Assembly (NCBI RefSeq): GCF_036227325.1
Contig: NZ_CP109467.1
Location: 744,001-808,000 of the forward strand
Length of the DNA stretch: 64,000 bases
Source: Streptomyces sp. NBC_01465
GTDB lineage: Bacteria > Actinomycetota > Actinomycetes > Streptomycetales > Streptomycetaceae
Reading direction: 5' to 3'
The notes under the pieces: generated by a model
What the model was told of the DNA's origin: nothing
Database searches by the model: none
Seen by the model: the letters and a program-made list of their open reading frames with translations, nothing else
Made by a program: the position numbers and the translations under genes
In this document: positions 41,682 through 51,700 of the stretch, in pieces
How the letters are laid out: each line of letters opens with the position of its first letter
How positions within the stretch are numbered: position 1 is the stretch's first letter

Positions 41682-42407
41682 ATGAGCAATGGGGATATTT
41701 TCGTCGGCGAATTCATCGGTACAGCAGTCCTGATTCTGTTCGGCGCGGGCGTCTGCGCCGCCGTCACGCTCAACCACTCCAAGGCGAAGGCCGCCGGCTG
41801 GGTGGCCATCGCCTTCGGATGGGGCTTCGGTGTTCTCGCCGGGGCCTACACCGCGGCGCCGCTCTCGGGCGGACACCTCAATCCGGCCGTGACGATCGGC
41901 ATCGCGATCGACACCGGCAAGTGGGACAAGGTCTGGGTCTATCTGCTGGGGCAGATGGTGGGCGCGATGCTGGGCGCCGTCCTGTGCTGGCTCACCTACT
42001 TCGCACAGTTCCAGGCCAACCGTGACACCGAGACCGCGCTTCCGACACTCGGCATCTTCTCCACCGCCCCGGAGATCCGTAACCCGGTGGCCAACATGAT
42101 GACCGAGATCATCGCCACGATCGGGCTCGTGCTGCCTCTGCTGGCCCTCGGCGGCACCACGGGGCTCGCCGCGTCCGGCACGACGGTCCTGGTCGTCGCC
42201 CTCCTCGTGGTCGGCATCGGCCTCTCCCTCGGCGGGCCCACGGGTTACGCCATCAACCCGGCCCGTGACCTGGGGCCGCGCATCGTCCACGCCCTGCTGC
42301 CCATCCCCAACAAGGGCACCTCGGACTGGAGTTACGCATGGGTGCCGGTCGCCGGGCCACTGATCGGCGGGGCCCTCGCGGGGCTCATCTACAACGTCGC
42401 CTTCTGA
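41682..42407 (+). CDS. glpF: glycerol uptake facilitator (aquaglyceroporin)
   Basis: The 241-residue channel has six membrane helices and both NPA boxes: [11 protein letters not shown] (about 66) and [13 protein letters not shown] (about 189). It passes glycerol by facilitated diffusion. The aspartate after the second box (NPARD) is the GLP-subfamily mark. AGGAG precedes the ATG. It forms an operon with glpK 38 bp downstream. An in-frame upstream extension to 41499 has no ribosome binding site. Confidence 0.95.
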   Translation: MSNGDIFVGEFIGTAVLILFGAGVCAAVTLNHSKAKAAGWVAIAFGWGFGVLAGAYTAAPLSGGHLNPAVTIGIAIDTGKWDKVWVYLLGQMVGAMLGAVLCWLTYFAQFQANRDTETALPTLGIFSTAPEIRNPVANMMTEIIATIGLVLPLLALGGTTGLAASGTTVLVVALLVVGIGLSLGGPTGYAINPARDLGPRIVHALLPIPNKGTSDWSYAWVPVAGPLIGGALAGLIYNVAF

Positions 42408-42444
42408 CCGCCCACCCACACGTCGTCCGACCAAGGGGACAGCC

Positions 42445-43956
<1,512 letters not shown>

Positions 43957-43973
43957 GCATCCGCTCCCGGAGC

Positions 43974-44011
43974 TGCGGCCCGTACCCCGGTCGGCGGGGG
44001 TGCGGGCCGCA
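43974..44011. terminator. hairpin between glpK and conservon
   Basis: TGCGGCCCGTACCCC (43974-43988) pairs, with one mismatch or bulge, with GGGGGTGCGGGCCGCA (43996-44011). It lies between two convergent genes and serves both. Confidence 0.75.
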
Positions 44012-44021
44012 CCGGCGCGCT

Positions 44022-44627
44022 CTACGTGGTGGCGTGCTCGCGGGCCCTGCCCGCCTGGGCCAGCGCGTGCTCGACCACGGCGATCAGTACGGCCTTCGCC
44101 GACTCACGGTCGCGTGCGTCGCACATCATCACCGGCACCCCGGGGTCGAGGTCGAGCGCCGAGCTGATCGTGTCGCCCGGGTAACGGTCGGCCCCGTCGA
44201 AGCAGTTGACGGCAACGGTGAAGGGGATGGAGCGCCGCTCGAAGTAGTCGATCGCGGCGAAGCAGTCCTCCAGGCGGCGGGTGTCGGCGAGGACGACGGC
44301 GCCCAGCGCACCCTGCGCCAGTTCGTCCCAGAGGAACCAGAAGCGGTCCTGGCCCGGTGTGCCGAAGAGATAGAGCACCAGGTCCTCGCGGAGCGTGATG
44401 CGCCCGAAGTCCATGGCGACCGTGGTGGTGTTCTTCTGCTCCACGCCCTCGACCGAGTCGACGGGGCGGCCGGCCTCGCTGAGGGTCTCCTCGGTGCGCA
44501 GCGGCCTGATCTCGCTGACCGCGCCCACCAGGGTGGTCTTGCCGACCCCGAAGCCGCCCGCGACCAGGATCTTGAGGGTCACCGGCTCGATGGGCGGCGT
44601 TCTGCGGCTAGAGCGCCCGAAGGCCAT
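44022..44627 (-). CDS. cvnD: conservon GTP-binding protein (CvnD)
   Basis: The 201-residue small GTPase has Walker A GGFGVGKTT at about 24-32 and AMDFGRI followed by FGTPGQDRF, the G3 DxPGQ-like motif. A guanine-specificity segment AVNCFDGAD is near 140. It is the last product of the conservon and is thought to relay signals from the kinase-like CvnA. The gene start overlaps cvnC by 20 bp. No P450 (cvnE) gene follows. Confidence 0.93.
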   Translation of the reverse strand: MAFGRSSRRTPPIEPVTLKILVAGGFGVGKTTLVGAVSEIRPLRTEETLSEAGRPVDSVEGVEQKNTTTVAMDFGRITLREDLVLYLFGTPGQDRFWFLWDELAQGALGAVVLADTRRLEDCFAAIDYFERRSIPFTVAVNCFDGADRYPGDTISSALDLDPGVPVMMCDARDRESAKAVLIAVVEHALAQAGRAREHATT

Positions 44628-44991
44628 TGATTACCTCACGGAGGATGCTGACGTCCGGCAGTTCGGCCGGCGGAACGGGCTGGGTGACGTGGACGAGTTC
44701 GTCGTCGACGAGATCGCCGACGAGGACCCGGACCACCCCGACGGGGAGATCGAGCCCCGCCGCGAGCTCGGCGATGGACTGCGGTGCGTCGCCGCAGCGC
44801 TCGACGATGTCCACATGTTCGGGCGAGAGCCGCTGGTCCCGGCCCGGGTCGTCCGCCGCGGGCTCCGGGACGACCAGGGCGATCAGGTCGAGGCGGTGCC
44901 TGCTCGCGCTGCTGGTACGGCCGCGCGTCATCGCGTACGGACGGACTACAGGTCCCGCGTCGTCGTCGAACCAGTGGGCCGGATCAGTCAT
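44608..44991 (-). CDS. cvnC: conservon DUF742 protein (CvnC)
   Basis: The 127-residue protein fits DUF742: VVRPYAMTRGRTSS near the N-terminus and the winged-helix-like segment SIAELAAGLDLPVGVVRVLV ending LREVINGLRAL. The family occurs almost only in actinobacterial conservons and may act in protein-protein contact within a membrane complex with CvnA, B and D. It lies 10 bp after cvnB. Confidence 0.93.
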   Translation of the reverse strand: MTDPAHWFDDDAGPVVRPYAMTRGRTSSASRHRLDLIALVVPEPAADDPGRDQRLSPEHVDIVERCGDAPQSIAELAAGLDLPVGVVRVLVGDLVDDELVHVTQPVPPAELPDVSILREVINGLRAL

Positions 44992-45001
44992 CGCATCCCA
45001 C

Positions 45002-45439
45002 TCACCCTCCGGCGATCAGGCCGGAACGTGGCGCGGTCGCGAGGTGCGCGCCGACGCGCTTGACCATCAGCGTCATCTCGTACGCGACCAGGCCCACGTC
45101 GGAGTCGGCGTCGGAGAGGACGGCCAGACAGCTGCCGTCTCCCGCCGCCGTGACGAAGAGGAAGGCGTCGTCCAGCTCCACGACGGTCTGGCGGACCCGG
45201 CCCGCCTCGAAGTGGCGGCCGACTCCCTTGGCGAGGCTGTGGAAGCCGGACGCGACGGCGGCCAGGTGCTCGCTGTCCTCGCGGGTCAGCTCCTTGGAGG
45301 CCCCGGTCGGGAGGCCGTCGCCGGAGAGCACCAGCGCCTTGCGGATCGACCCGACTCGCTGGACGAGTTCGTCGAGCAGCCAGTTGAGCTCACCGGAGCT
45401 CCCTGTGGCGTTCTGTGCTGCGGCGTTCGATGCGGTCAT
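45002..45439 (-). CDS. cvnB: conservon roadblock/LC7-domain protein (CvnB)
   Basis: The 145-residue protein is a roadblock/LC7 domain: LNWLLDELVQRVGSIRKALV, SGDGLPTGASKELTRED and VVELDDAFLFVTAAGDGSCL. Such proteins modulate small GTPases, here CvnD. Its start overlaps the cvnA stop by four bases (ATGA), showing translational coupling. Confidence 0.94.
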   Translation of the reverse strand: MTASNAAAQNATGSSGELNWLLDELVQRVGSIRKALVLSGDGLPTGASKELTREDSEHLAAVASGFHSLAKGVGRHFEAGRVRQTVVELDDAFLFVTAAGDGSCLAVLSDADSDVGLVAYEMTLMVKRVGAHLATAPRSGLIAGG

Positions 45440-47982
45440 CGACCGGTCCCCTCCGATGTGGTTCCTGGTGCTGTTTCGGCCGGGCTCGCGGTGACGTCGT
45501 CACCGTTCTGCTCCCGGCCCCGCTGCCAGCCGCGCTGGAGCGAGGCCATCCGGCTGCGTACTTCGTCTGCGTCGCGCTCGGTGTCGTCCGCGGCGGCAGC
45601 GGGCTGCTCGCTCGCGGTCGTGTCCCTGAGCTGCGGGGCCAGGTTGGCCTGGCGCACCCTGCGGGGCAGGGCGTCCGTGGGTACGGCCGCCGCCGGCTCG
45701 GGGGCCCTCGGCGCCGGTACGTCCACCCGGCGGCCGTGGTCGGACACCAGAGTGGGCGGCTGCGGTTTGCGGCGCCTGGGCAGCAGCGGGACGGTCGCGT
45801 CGGGGCGCGCCGACTCACTGGCCCGGGGTGCCTGGTCGGGTGCCTGCTGGTGCTGTTCGCGGCCGCGGAAGATCCCGCCGGGCTCGCTGTCCTCGTCCCC
45901 GAAGGGCGTCTGGCCGTACGTCAACGCCTCGACGGGCGCCTCGAGTTCCACCGGGCCGTCGATGAGGGGCGGCGGGTCCTGGAGCCCCGGCCGGACCGGG
46001 GAGAGGGCGGCGCGCACACGGGGCTCGCCGGTCGGGCCCGAAGCCTTGCGGTCGAGGCGGAAGCCGACGCCGTTGGTGTCGATGTCGGAGGCGTCGGTGA
46101 GCAGGGCGACGGGGATGAAGACGACGGCGGTCGTGCCCCCGTACGGCGACTGCTGCAGCGAGACGCGGACGTTCTGGCGCTGGGCAAGGCGGCTGACCAC
46201 GAAGAGGCCGAGCCGGTCGGTGTCGGAGAGTTCGAACTCGGGGGTCTCGGCGAGCCGGAGGTTGGCGTCGAGGAGTGCTTCGGCCGCCATCCCGAGTCCG
46301 CGGTCGTGGATTTCGAGGGTGAAGCCGTTGGCGACGCGCTCGCCGTGCACCTGGACCGCGGTGTGCGGGGGCGAGAACACCGTGGCGTTCTCGAGGAGTT
46401 CGGCGATGAGGTGGGTGAGGTCGGCGACGGCCGGGCCGCCGACGCCGATGCGCGGGAGCCTCCGTACCTCGATGCGCTCGTAGTCCTCGACCTCGGCGAC
46501 GGCCGCCCGTACGACGTCCATCAGCTGGACGGGCTTGCGCCACTGGCGCGAGGGAGAGGCGCCGGAGAGGATCACCAGGCCTTCGGCGTGGCGTCGCATA
46601 CGGGTGGTGAGGTGGTCGAGGCGGAAGAGGTCCGCGAGCTCCTCGGTGTCCTCGGTGCGCCGCTCCATGGTGTCGAGGAGGGTCAGCTGGCGGTGCAGCA
46701 GGACCTGGTTGCGGCGGGCGAGGTTGACGAAGACCTCGGAGACGCCTCGGCGCATGTCGGCCTGGCGTACGGCTGCTTCGACCGCGGCGCGCTGCAGGGT
46801 GTTGAGGGCCTGGCCGACCTGGCCGACCTCGTCCTTCTCGTAGTCCAGGCGCGGTGCTTCGGTCTCGACGTCGACCTGTTCGCCGGAGGCGAGGCGGCGC
46901 ATCACGCTGGGCAGACGGACCCCGGAGACCTCGTGGGCCTCCTTGCGGAGCCGGCGCAGGTCGCGGACGAGCTCGCGGCCGATGCGTACGGACACGATGA
47001 GGGAGACCGTCAGTCCGGCGATGCCCAGGGCGGCTGCGACCGCGAGCTTGACGATGACGTTGACGGCGGCCGGCTTCACCCGGTCCTGGAAGGACTCGCG
47101 CGCTTCGGTGCCCATCCGGTCGAGGTCGCCGAGGGCGGTCGACGCGGTCGCCTTCCAGCGGGCGGCGGGTATGGAGCGGGCGGCGCCGGAGGGGCCTGCG
47201 GCGAGGGCGTTGGTCTCGGCGTTGCGCAGGGAGACCGTGCGGGGGCCCTTCCAGTACGCGGTGAAGGCGTCGCGGTCGTGCCGGGGGAGCTGGGGCAGGC
47301 TGACGGAGTAGTAGACGGAGCGTGCGGTGGCGAGGTCCCCGATGTCGCGGAGGTCCCTGGGGTCCATGCGGCCGGCGACCAGTGCGGAGCCGAAGAGCGC
47401 GTCCTCGCGGGAGAGGGTCTCGCGGGCGCGGCTGATGCCGACGAGCGCGCGCGCCTGCTTGTCGAGCTCGGAGTTGTTGAGCGTCGGCAGGGCGAGCAGG
47501 AAGGTGAGGGCCGGGTCGACGAGCCGGTTGTACTGGTCGTAGGCATCACGACGGGTGACCGAATGGTCTCCGGCGTTCTGCCGGAGGGCTCCGAGTCCCG
47601 CGAATCCGTCCAGAATGGAACGGAGTTGGTTCGCGTCGCTCGTCGACAGATCGGAACTTCCCTTGCTGCGCTCCGCGTTGCGGCGCAGCTGCGCGAGGAC
47701 CGAGTCGGTGGAGAGGCGCTGCTGCCGCAGGGCGGTGAGAACGTCGGACGCCCCCGGGTCCGCGAGGTACCGCAGCGTCAGTGCCCGTTCTTCCTGGATC
47801 TCCTGGACGGAGTCGACGAGCGGGTAGCCCACATCCTCAACGACGCTTCCGGTGCGCATCAGTTGAAGGGCGTCACGCCCGGTGAGAAAAACGGCGAAGG
47901 CCCAGATTGCCGTCAAAGCGACAAGTGGGACCAGCAACAACGCCACGATCTTCCGGCGGATGGACTTCCCGCGAAAGCGCAT
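45436..47982 (-). CDS. cvnA: conservon sensor histidine kinase-like protein (CvnA)
   Basis: The 848-residue membrane protein has a first helix at about 12-34 and an extracellular helical nitrate/nitrite-sensor-like (NIT) domain at about 50-300. The second helix is at about 310-332, then HAMP-like helices and an H-box-like region RLDHLTTRMRRHAEG. The HATPase domain follows, with LLENATVFSPPHT (N box) and IHDRGLGMA (G1). A proline/glutamate-rich disordered tail of about 230 residues ends it. GGGGGAGG precedes the ATG. It starts the cvnABCD operon, which senses an unknown signal. Confidence 0.93.
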   Translation of the reverse strand: MRFRGKSIRRKIVALLLVPLVALTAIWAFAVFLTGRDALQLMRTGSVVEDVGYPLVDSVQEIQEERALTLRYLADPGASDVLTALRQQRLSTDSVLAQLRRNAERSKGSSDLSTSDANQLRSILDGFAGLGALRQNAGDHSVTRRDAYDQYNRLVDPALTFLLALPTLNNSELDKQARALVGISRARETLSREDALFGSALVAGRMDPRDLRDIGDLATARSVYYSVSLPQLPRHDRDAFTAYWKGPRTVSLRNAETNALAAGPSGAARSIPAARWKATASTALGDLDRMGTEARESFQDRVKPAAVNVIVKLAVAAALGIAGLTVSLIVSVRIGRELVRDLRRLRKEAHEVSGVRLPSVMRRLASGEQVDVETEAPRLDYEKDEVGQVGQALNTLQRAAVEAAVRQADMRRGVSEVFVNLARRNQVLLHRQLTLLDTMERRTEDTEELADLFRLDHLTTRMRRHAEGLVILSGASPSRQWRKPVQLMDVVRAAVAEVEDYERIEVRRLPRIGVGGPAVADLTHLIAELLENATVFSPPHTAVQVHGERVANGFTLEIHDRGLGMAAEALLDANLRLAETPEFELSDTDRLGLFVVSRLAQRQNVRVSLQQSPYGGTTAVVFIPVALLTDASDIDTNGVGFRLDRKASGPTGEPRVRAALSPVRPGLQDPPPLIDGPVELEAPVEALTYGQTPFGDEDSEPGGIFRGREQHQQAPDQAPRASESARPDATVPLLPRRRKPQPPTLVSDHGRRVDVPAPRAPEPAAAVPTDALPRRVRQANLAPQLRDTTASEQPAAAADDTERDADEVRSRMASLQRGWQRGREQNGDDVTASPAETAPGTTSEGTGR

Positions 47983-48287
47983 GGCCTCCCCCAGCTCAAC
48001 CCCGCGAGGCGGGGTGGTAATCCGGCAACAAACGGCGTGAGCCTACTACTGCCACACAGGTAACTCGAAGACACGTCCGGACCATTTTCGGCCAATGGCA
48101 AGGGTGTTGACCATATGCCACCCGCCCGACACCCGCTTTGTGGGGATGGATGACCAAAATTGTCCCGGACCGGGAATCTTCGGGGCGGATCGTTCGTCTT
48201 TCTGTACGAGGGACGGGGGCGGTGCGTAAAACGGCGCAAGCCGGGCAGCCACAGGGGTGTCGGACTGCACCGGGGAGTGAGGGGTCC
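47983..48287. other. 305-bp divergent intergenic region
   Basis: This lies between cvnA and a small membrane protein gene. It is somewhat AT-richer than its neighbours and presumably holds both promoters. I saw no confident promoter, RNA gene or strong hairpin. Open frames running through it in either direction lack ribosome binding sites. Confidence 0.5.
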
Positions 48288-48710
48288 ATGAGCATCGAAG
48301 AGGGCAACGAGAGGGGCACGCTGCGTCCGCTGTGGGTCGAAGAGCCCGCTGTGCGGCCGAGGTTGCCCGATCCTGTGCGTACGGCAGCGGTGCGCGCCGT
48401 GCTCATCGTGTCGGTGACGACCATCCAGGCGATGGTGGCGTTCCTGTCCACCATCACGGGGTCCTGGCTGGCTTTCCCGATGGTGGTGAGCAGTGTGGTC
48501 AGTACGGTGGTCGCGACCTGGAGCGTGCTGGACGTCTGGGTCACGCGTCAGGTGTGGAACCAGCGCAATGGCGTGATGTCGGTGCCGAGCAGTACGGCGC
48601 GGCGGCTGCGGCGCGAGCGGCGGCAGGCGCGGCGGGTGGCTCGGCAGGAGGCGCGGGACGCCGAGCGGATACGGCGGCGGGGTCCGGTGCGGCTGACGCC
48701 GCAGTCCTGA
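48288..48710 (+). CDS. small membrane protein (140 aa), unknown function
   Basis: The protein has an acidic N-terminus and two membrane helices (about 33-55 AAVRAVLIVSVTTIQAMVAF and 60-85). The C-terminal tail is very arginine-rich (about 105-135). GAGGGG precedes the ATG. The basic tail could bind acidic phospholipid or nucleic acid. It lies between the conservon and the SMC-like ATPase and is convergent with the latter. I do not recognise a named family. Confidence 0.75.
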   Translation: MSIEEGNERGTLRPLWVEEPAVRPRLPDPVRTAAVRAVLIVSVTTIQAMVAFLSTITGSWLAFPMVVSSVVSTVVATWSVLDVWVTRQVWNQRNGVMSVPSSTARRLRRERRQARRVARQEARDAERIRRRGPVRLTPQS

Positions 48711-48743
48711 ACCCCGCCCCGGGATGCGCGGGCCCCCGCCCGG

Positions 48744-51700
48744 TCAGGCTTCCTGTCCGGCGGCCGCCGGGGCGCGCTTGAACATGCGGGTCGCGGTGAT
48801 CTCGCCGTGCACGACTTCGCCGTCGGGGTCCTGCTGCGGCAGTCCGGGCCGCAGATGCTCCTCCACGCTGATGTACTTCAGCCCGGCCCTGAGGTCGGCG
48901 TCGTTGCGCAACCTGATCACCAGCGGGAACTCCGCGAGCGCCGTGGTGTCGAAGAGGCCGGTGGTGTACAGCAGCTGGACGCCGAGGGCGTCGGAGACCG
49001 CGCGCTGGAGTTCCAGCAGATAGGTGGCGTTGGCGCGGCCGATGGGGTTGTCGAGGAAGAGCGTCCCTGCGTGGCGGTGCTTGTCGCGGCCCCTGTCGTT
49101 GGAGCGCAGGGCGGCCATCGTGCAGTACAGAGCGATAGCCGCGGTGAGCAGCTGACCGCCGGAGAAGACGTCGCCCATCTGACCGACGGGGACCCGCTCG
49201 GCACGCAGCACGGCGTCCGGCTTGAGGATCTCGACCGCGATGCCCTTGGGCTCCAGTGCCGCCTGAACGCCCCGCAGCAGCAAGGACATACCGTCCCTGC
49301 GGAGGTCCGAGTTCTTCTTGAGGGCGGCGCGGGTCGCTTCGTCGATCACTTCGCCGAGGCGTTCGGTGAGCGTCGCCTGGTCCGGCTCCTCGAAGCGGAT
49401 CCGCAGGAACTCCTGGCCGGACCATTCGCCGAGCCCCTCGGGCAGCTGCGAGAGCCGCTGGGCGGAGCGGAGGGTGGTCAGCGCGGACTCCACGAGGCCG
49501 CGCAGCCGGTCGACGATGGAGTCGCGGTTCCGCTCCAGCTGCTCCAGTTCGTCGGTGAGCACGCGCAGCCTGGGTGCGAAGGCCGCCGCCCACTTCTCGG
49601 CGTGCTCGGGCAGCGCGGAGGCGGGGAGTTCGCGGATCTGCTGACGTGCGGGGGTGCGCACCTGCTCGTAGCGGGTGGAGTTGGCGTGCCGTACGAGGAT
49701 GTCGCTCGCCTCGCGGACGGCCGCCTCGGCGGCGGAGAGGTCTCCCGAGCAGCCGCGCAGCGAGCGGCGGGTCTCGGCGGCGGACCCGCGCGCCTCCTCC
49801 AGGCTGCCGGGGTACGGCTCGGGGGCCTCTTCCGACTCGTCCGTCTCGTCGTCGTGACGGTCGCGGAGCAGATCGCGCAGCAGCGCCGCGGTCTCGTCGA
49901 AACCGCCCGCCGCGTCCTCGGAAACACGGTGCGCGTGGAGCAGTTCGGCGTGGGCGGCGCGGGCCGTCTCCAACGCATCGGCGCAGGCGGCCAGTTCGGA
50001 GGTGGCGGTGCGCAGCAGTGCCTGGGCGGCGTCCGCGTCGGCGGGCACCTGCTCCTCGGGGAGCTCGGTGTGCGTGTCCTCCCCGTCGGCGGGGGCAAGG
50101 CGCTCGGCCTCGCCGCGCAGCCGTCCGAGCTGCTCGCTCGCGGTCGAGGCCCTGGTCTCCAGCATCTGGACGAGGGACTCGGCACGGGCCGCGGCCGCCT
50201 GTCGGGACGGGCCGTCGGCGCCGTCGGTGGATTCGAGGAGCTGGGCGGCGCGGGTGCGGACCTTGTTGGTCAGCCGGTCGAGTTCGGCGAGGGCCGCGCT
50301 CTCGTCGCTCTCGGCCCTGGCCTGTTCGGCCCGGAGGTCGGCGCCCACGCCGACCTTCTCGTACAGCTGGGACGCGGCGCGGTACGCCTCGCGCAGGGCG
50401 GGCAGGGCCGTGCGGGGGGCGTCGGGCTCCGGGTCGGGGATGTTCTCGGGCACACCGGCGATCTCGGCGCGCTCCGCGCGCAGGGCGCGTGCGGTGCGGT
50501 GTGCGTCGTCGGCGGTGCGCTGGGCGGCCCGGCGGTCCTCGTCGGCGGCCCTGGCCCGCTCCAGACAGGTGTGGGCGCGGGCCTCCGACTCGGCCGTCTC
50601 GTCGGCGAGTTCGCGGAGTTTCGCCTGCCAGCCGGCGCGCTCCCGCAGCCGGAAGGCGAGTCCGGCCAGGACGTCGGCCACGCGCCGGGCGCGCTGTGCG
50701 GTGTCCTGGCGCTCGTCCCGTACGCGTGCCGCGTCGGCGGCGGCCTCCTCGGTCTCGGCCCGTACCGTACGCGCTTCGGCGAGGACCGCTTCTGCGGCCT
50801 CGGCGGCGTCCCTGGCCGTCCGTGCCGCCCCCGCGAGTTCCGTGAGCATCCCGGGCGGGCAGTCCGCGCGCCAGGAGCCGAGCCGGGCCGCGAGCGTGCG
50901 GTCCCCGGCGAGCCGGGCGGCCAGGTTGCGGATCTCCTCGTCGCGTTCGGCGGTGCGGGACCGCAGCGCCTGGCGCTCCTCGTCGGCTGCGTGCTCGTCG
51001 TGCATGGCCGGGTTCGGTGGTACGAGGAAGACGTCACCGTCGGCGCCGGTGCCCGGCCCCGGGACGGGTGCCAGGAGGGCGGCGGTGGTTCCTACGGCGA
51101 CGGCGGAGCGCGGCAACAGGGCGGCACCGCTGAGGACTTCGCGTGCCCGGACGTGCGCGGCCGGGTCGGTGATCACCACACCGTCGACCAGTTCGGGCCG
51201 GGCGGCGAGGACAGCGGCATGGTCGGCAGGGTCGACTGCCTGCGCGAGATAGCGCCAGCCGGGGAGCGCCGGGATGCCGTGCTCGCCCAGATACTCGACG
51301 GCGGCCAGCACATCGGGTCCGGCCGGCAGGAGCCCGCCGTCGCCGAGCGCGCCCAGGATCCGGGCGTCGTCGGCCGCCGCGGTGCGCAGCTCGAAGAGCT
51401 GGCGCTCGGCGGCCGCCACACCCTGGTCGAGGACTTCCCGCAGCTCGTCGGCGCTGCGGTCCAGCTCTTCGGCGGTGAACGGCGCCTCCGTACGGGCAGC
51501 ACCCGATCCGTCCGGGTCCTGACTCGCTGCGGTGCCGCGTTCGGCGCCGGTGACGCCCGCGCCCCGGCGGGGCCCCGGCAGTCCGGCCGCGGCTGCGGGC
51601 GGGAGGCTGAGCAGTTCGCCAAGACGGGGGTCCGCCGCGATCGACTCCGTCGTACGGCGCTCGGCCTCGTACGCGTTCTCCGCAGCCGTAGCGGCGTCCG

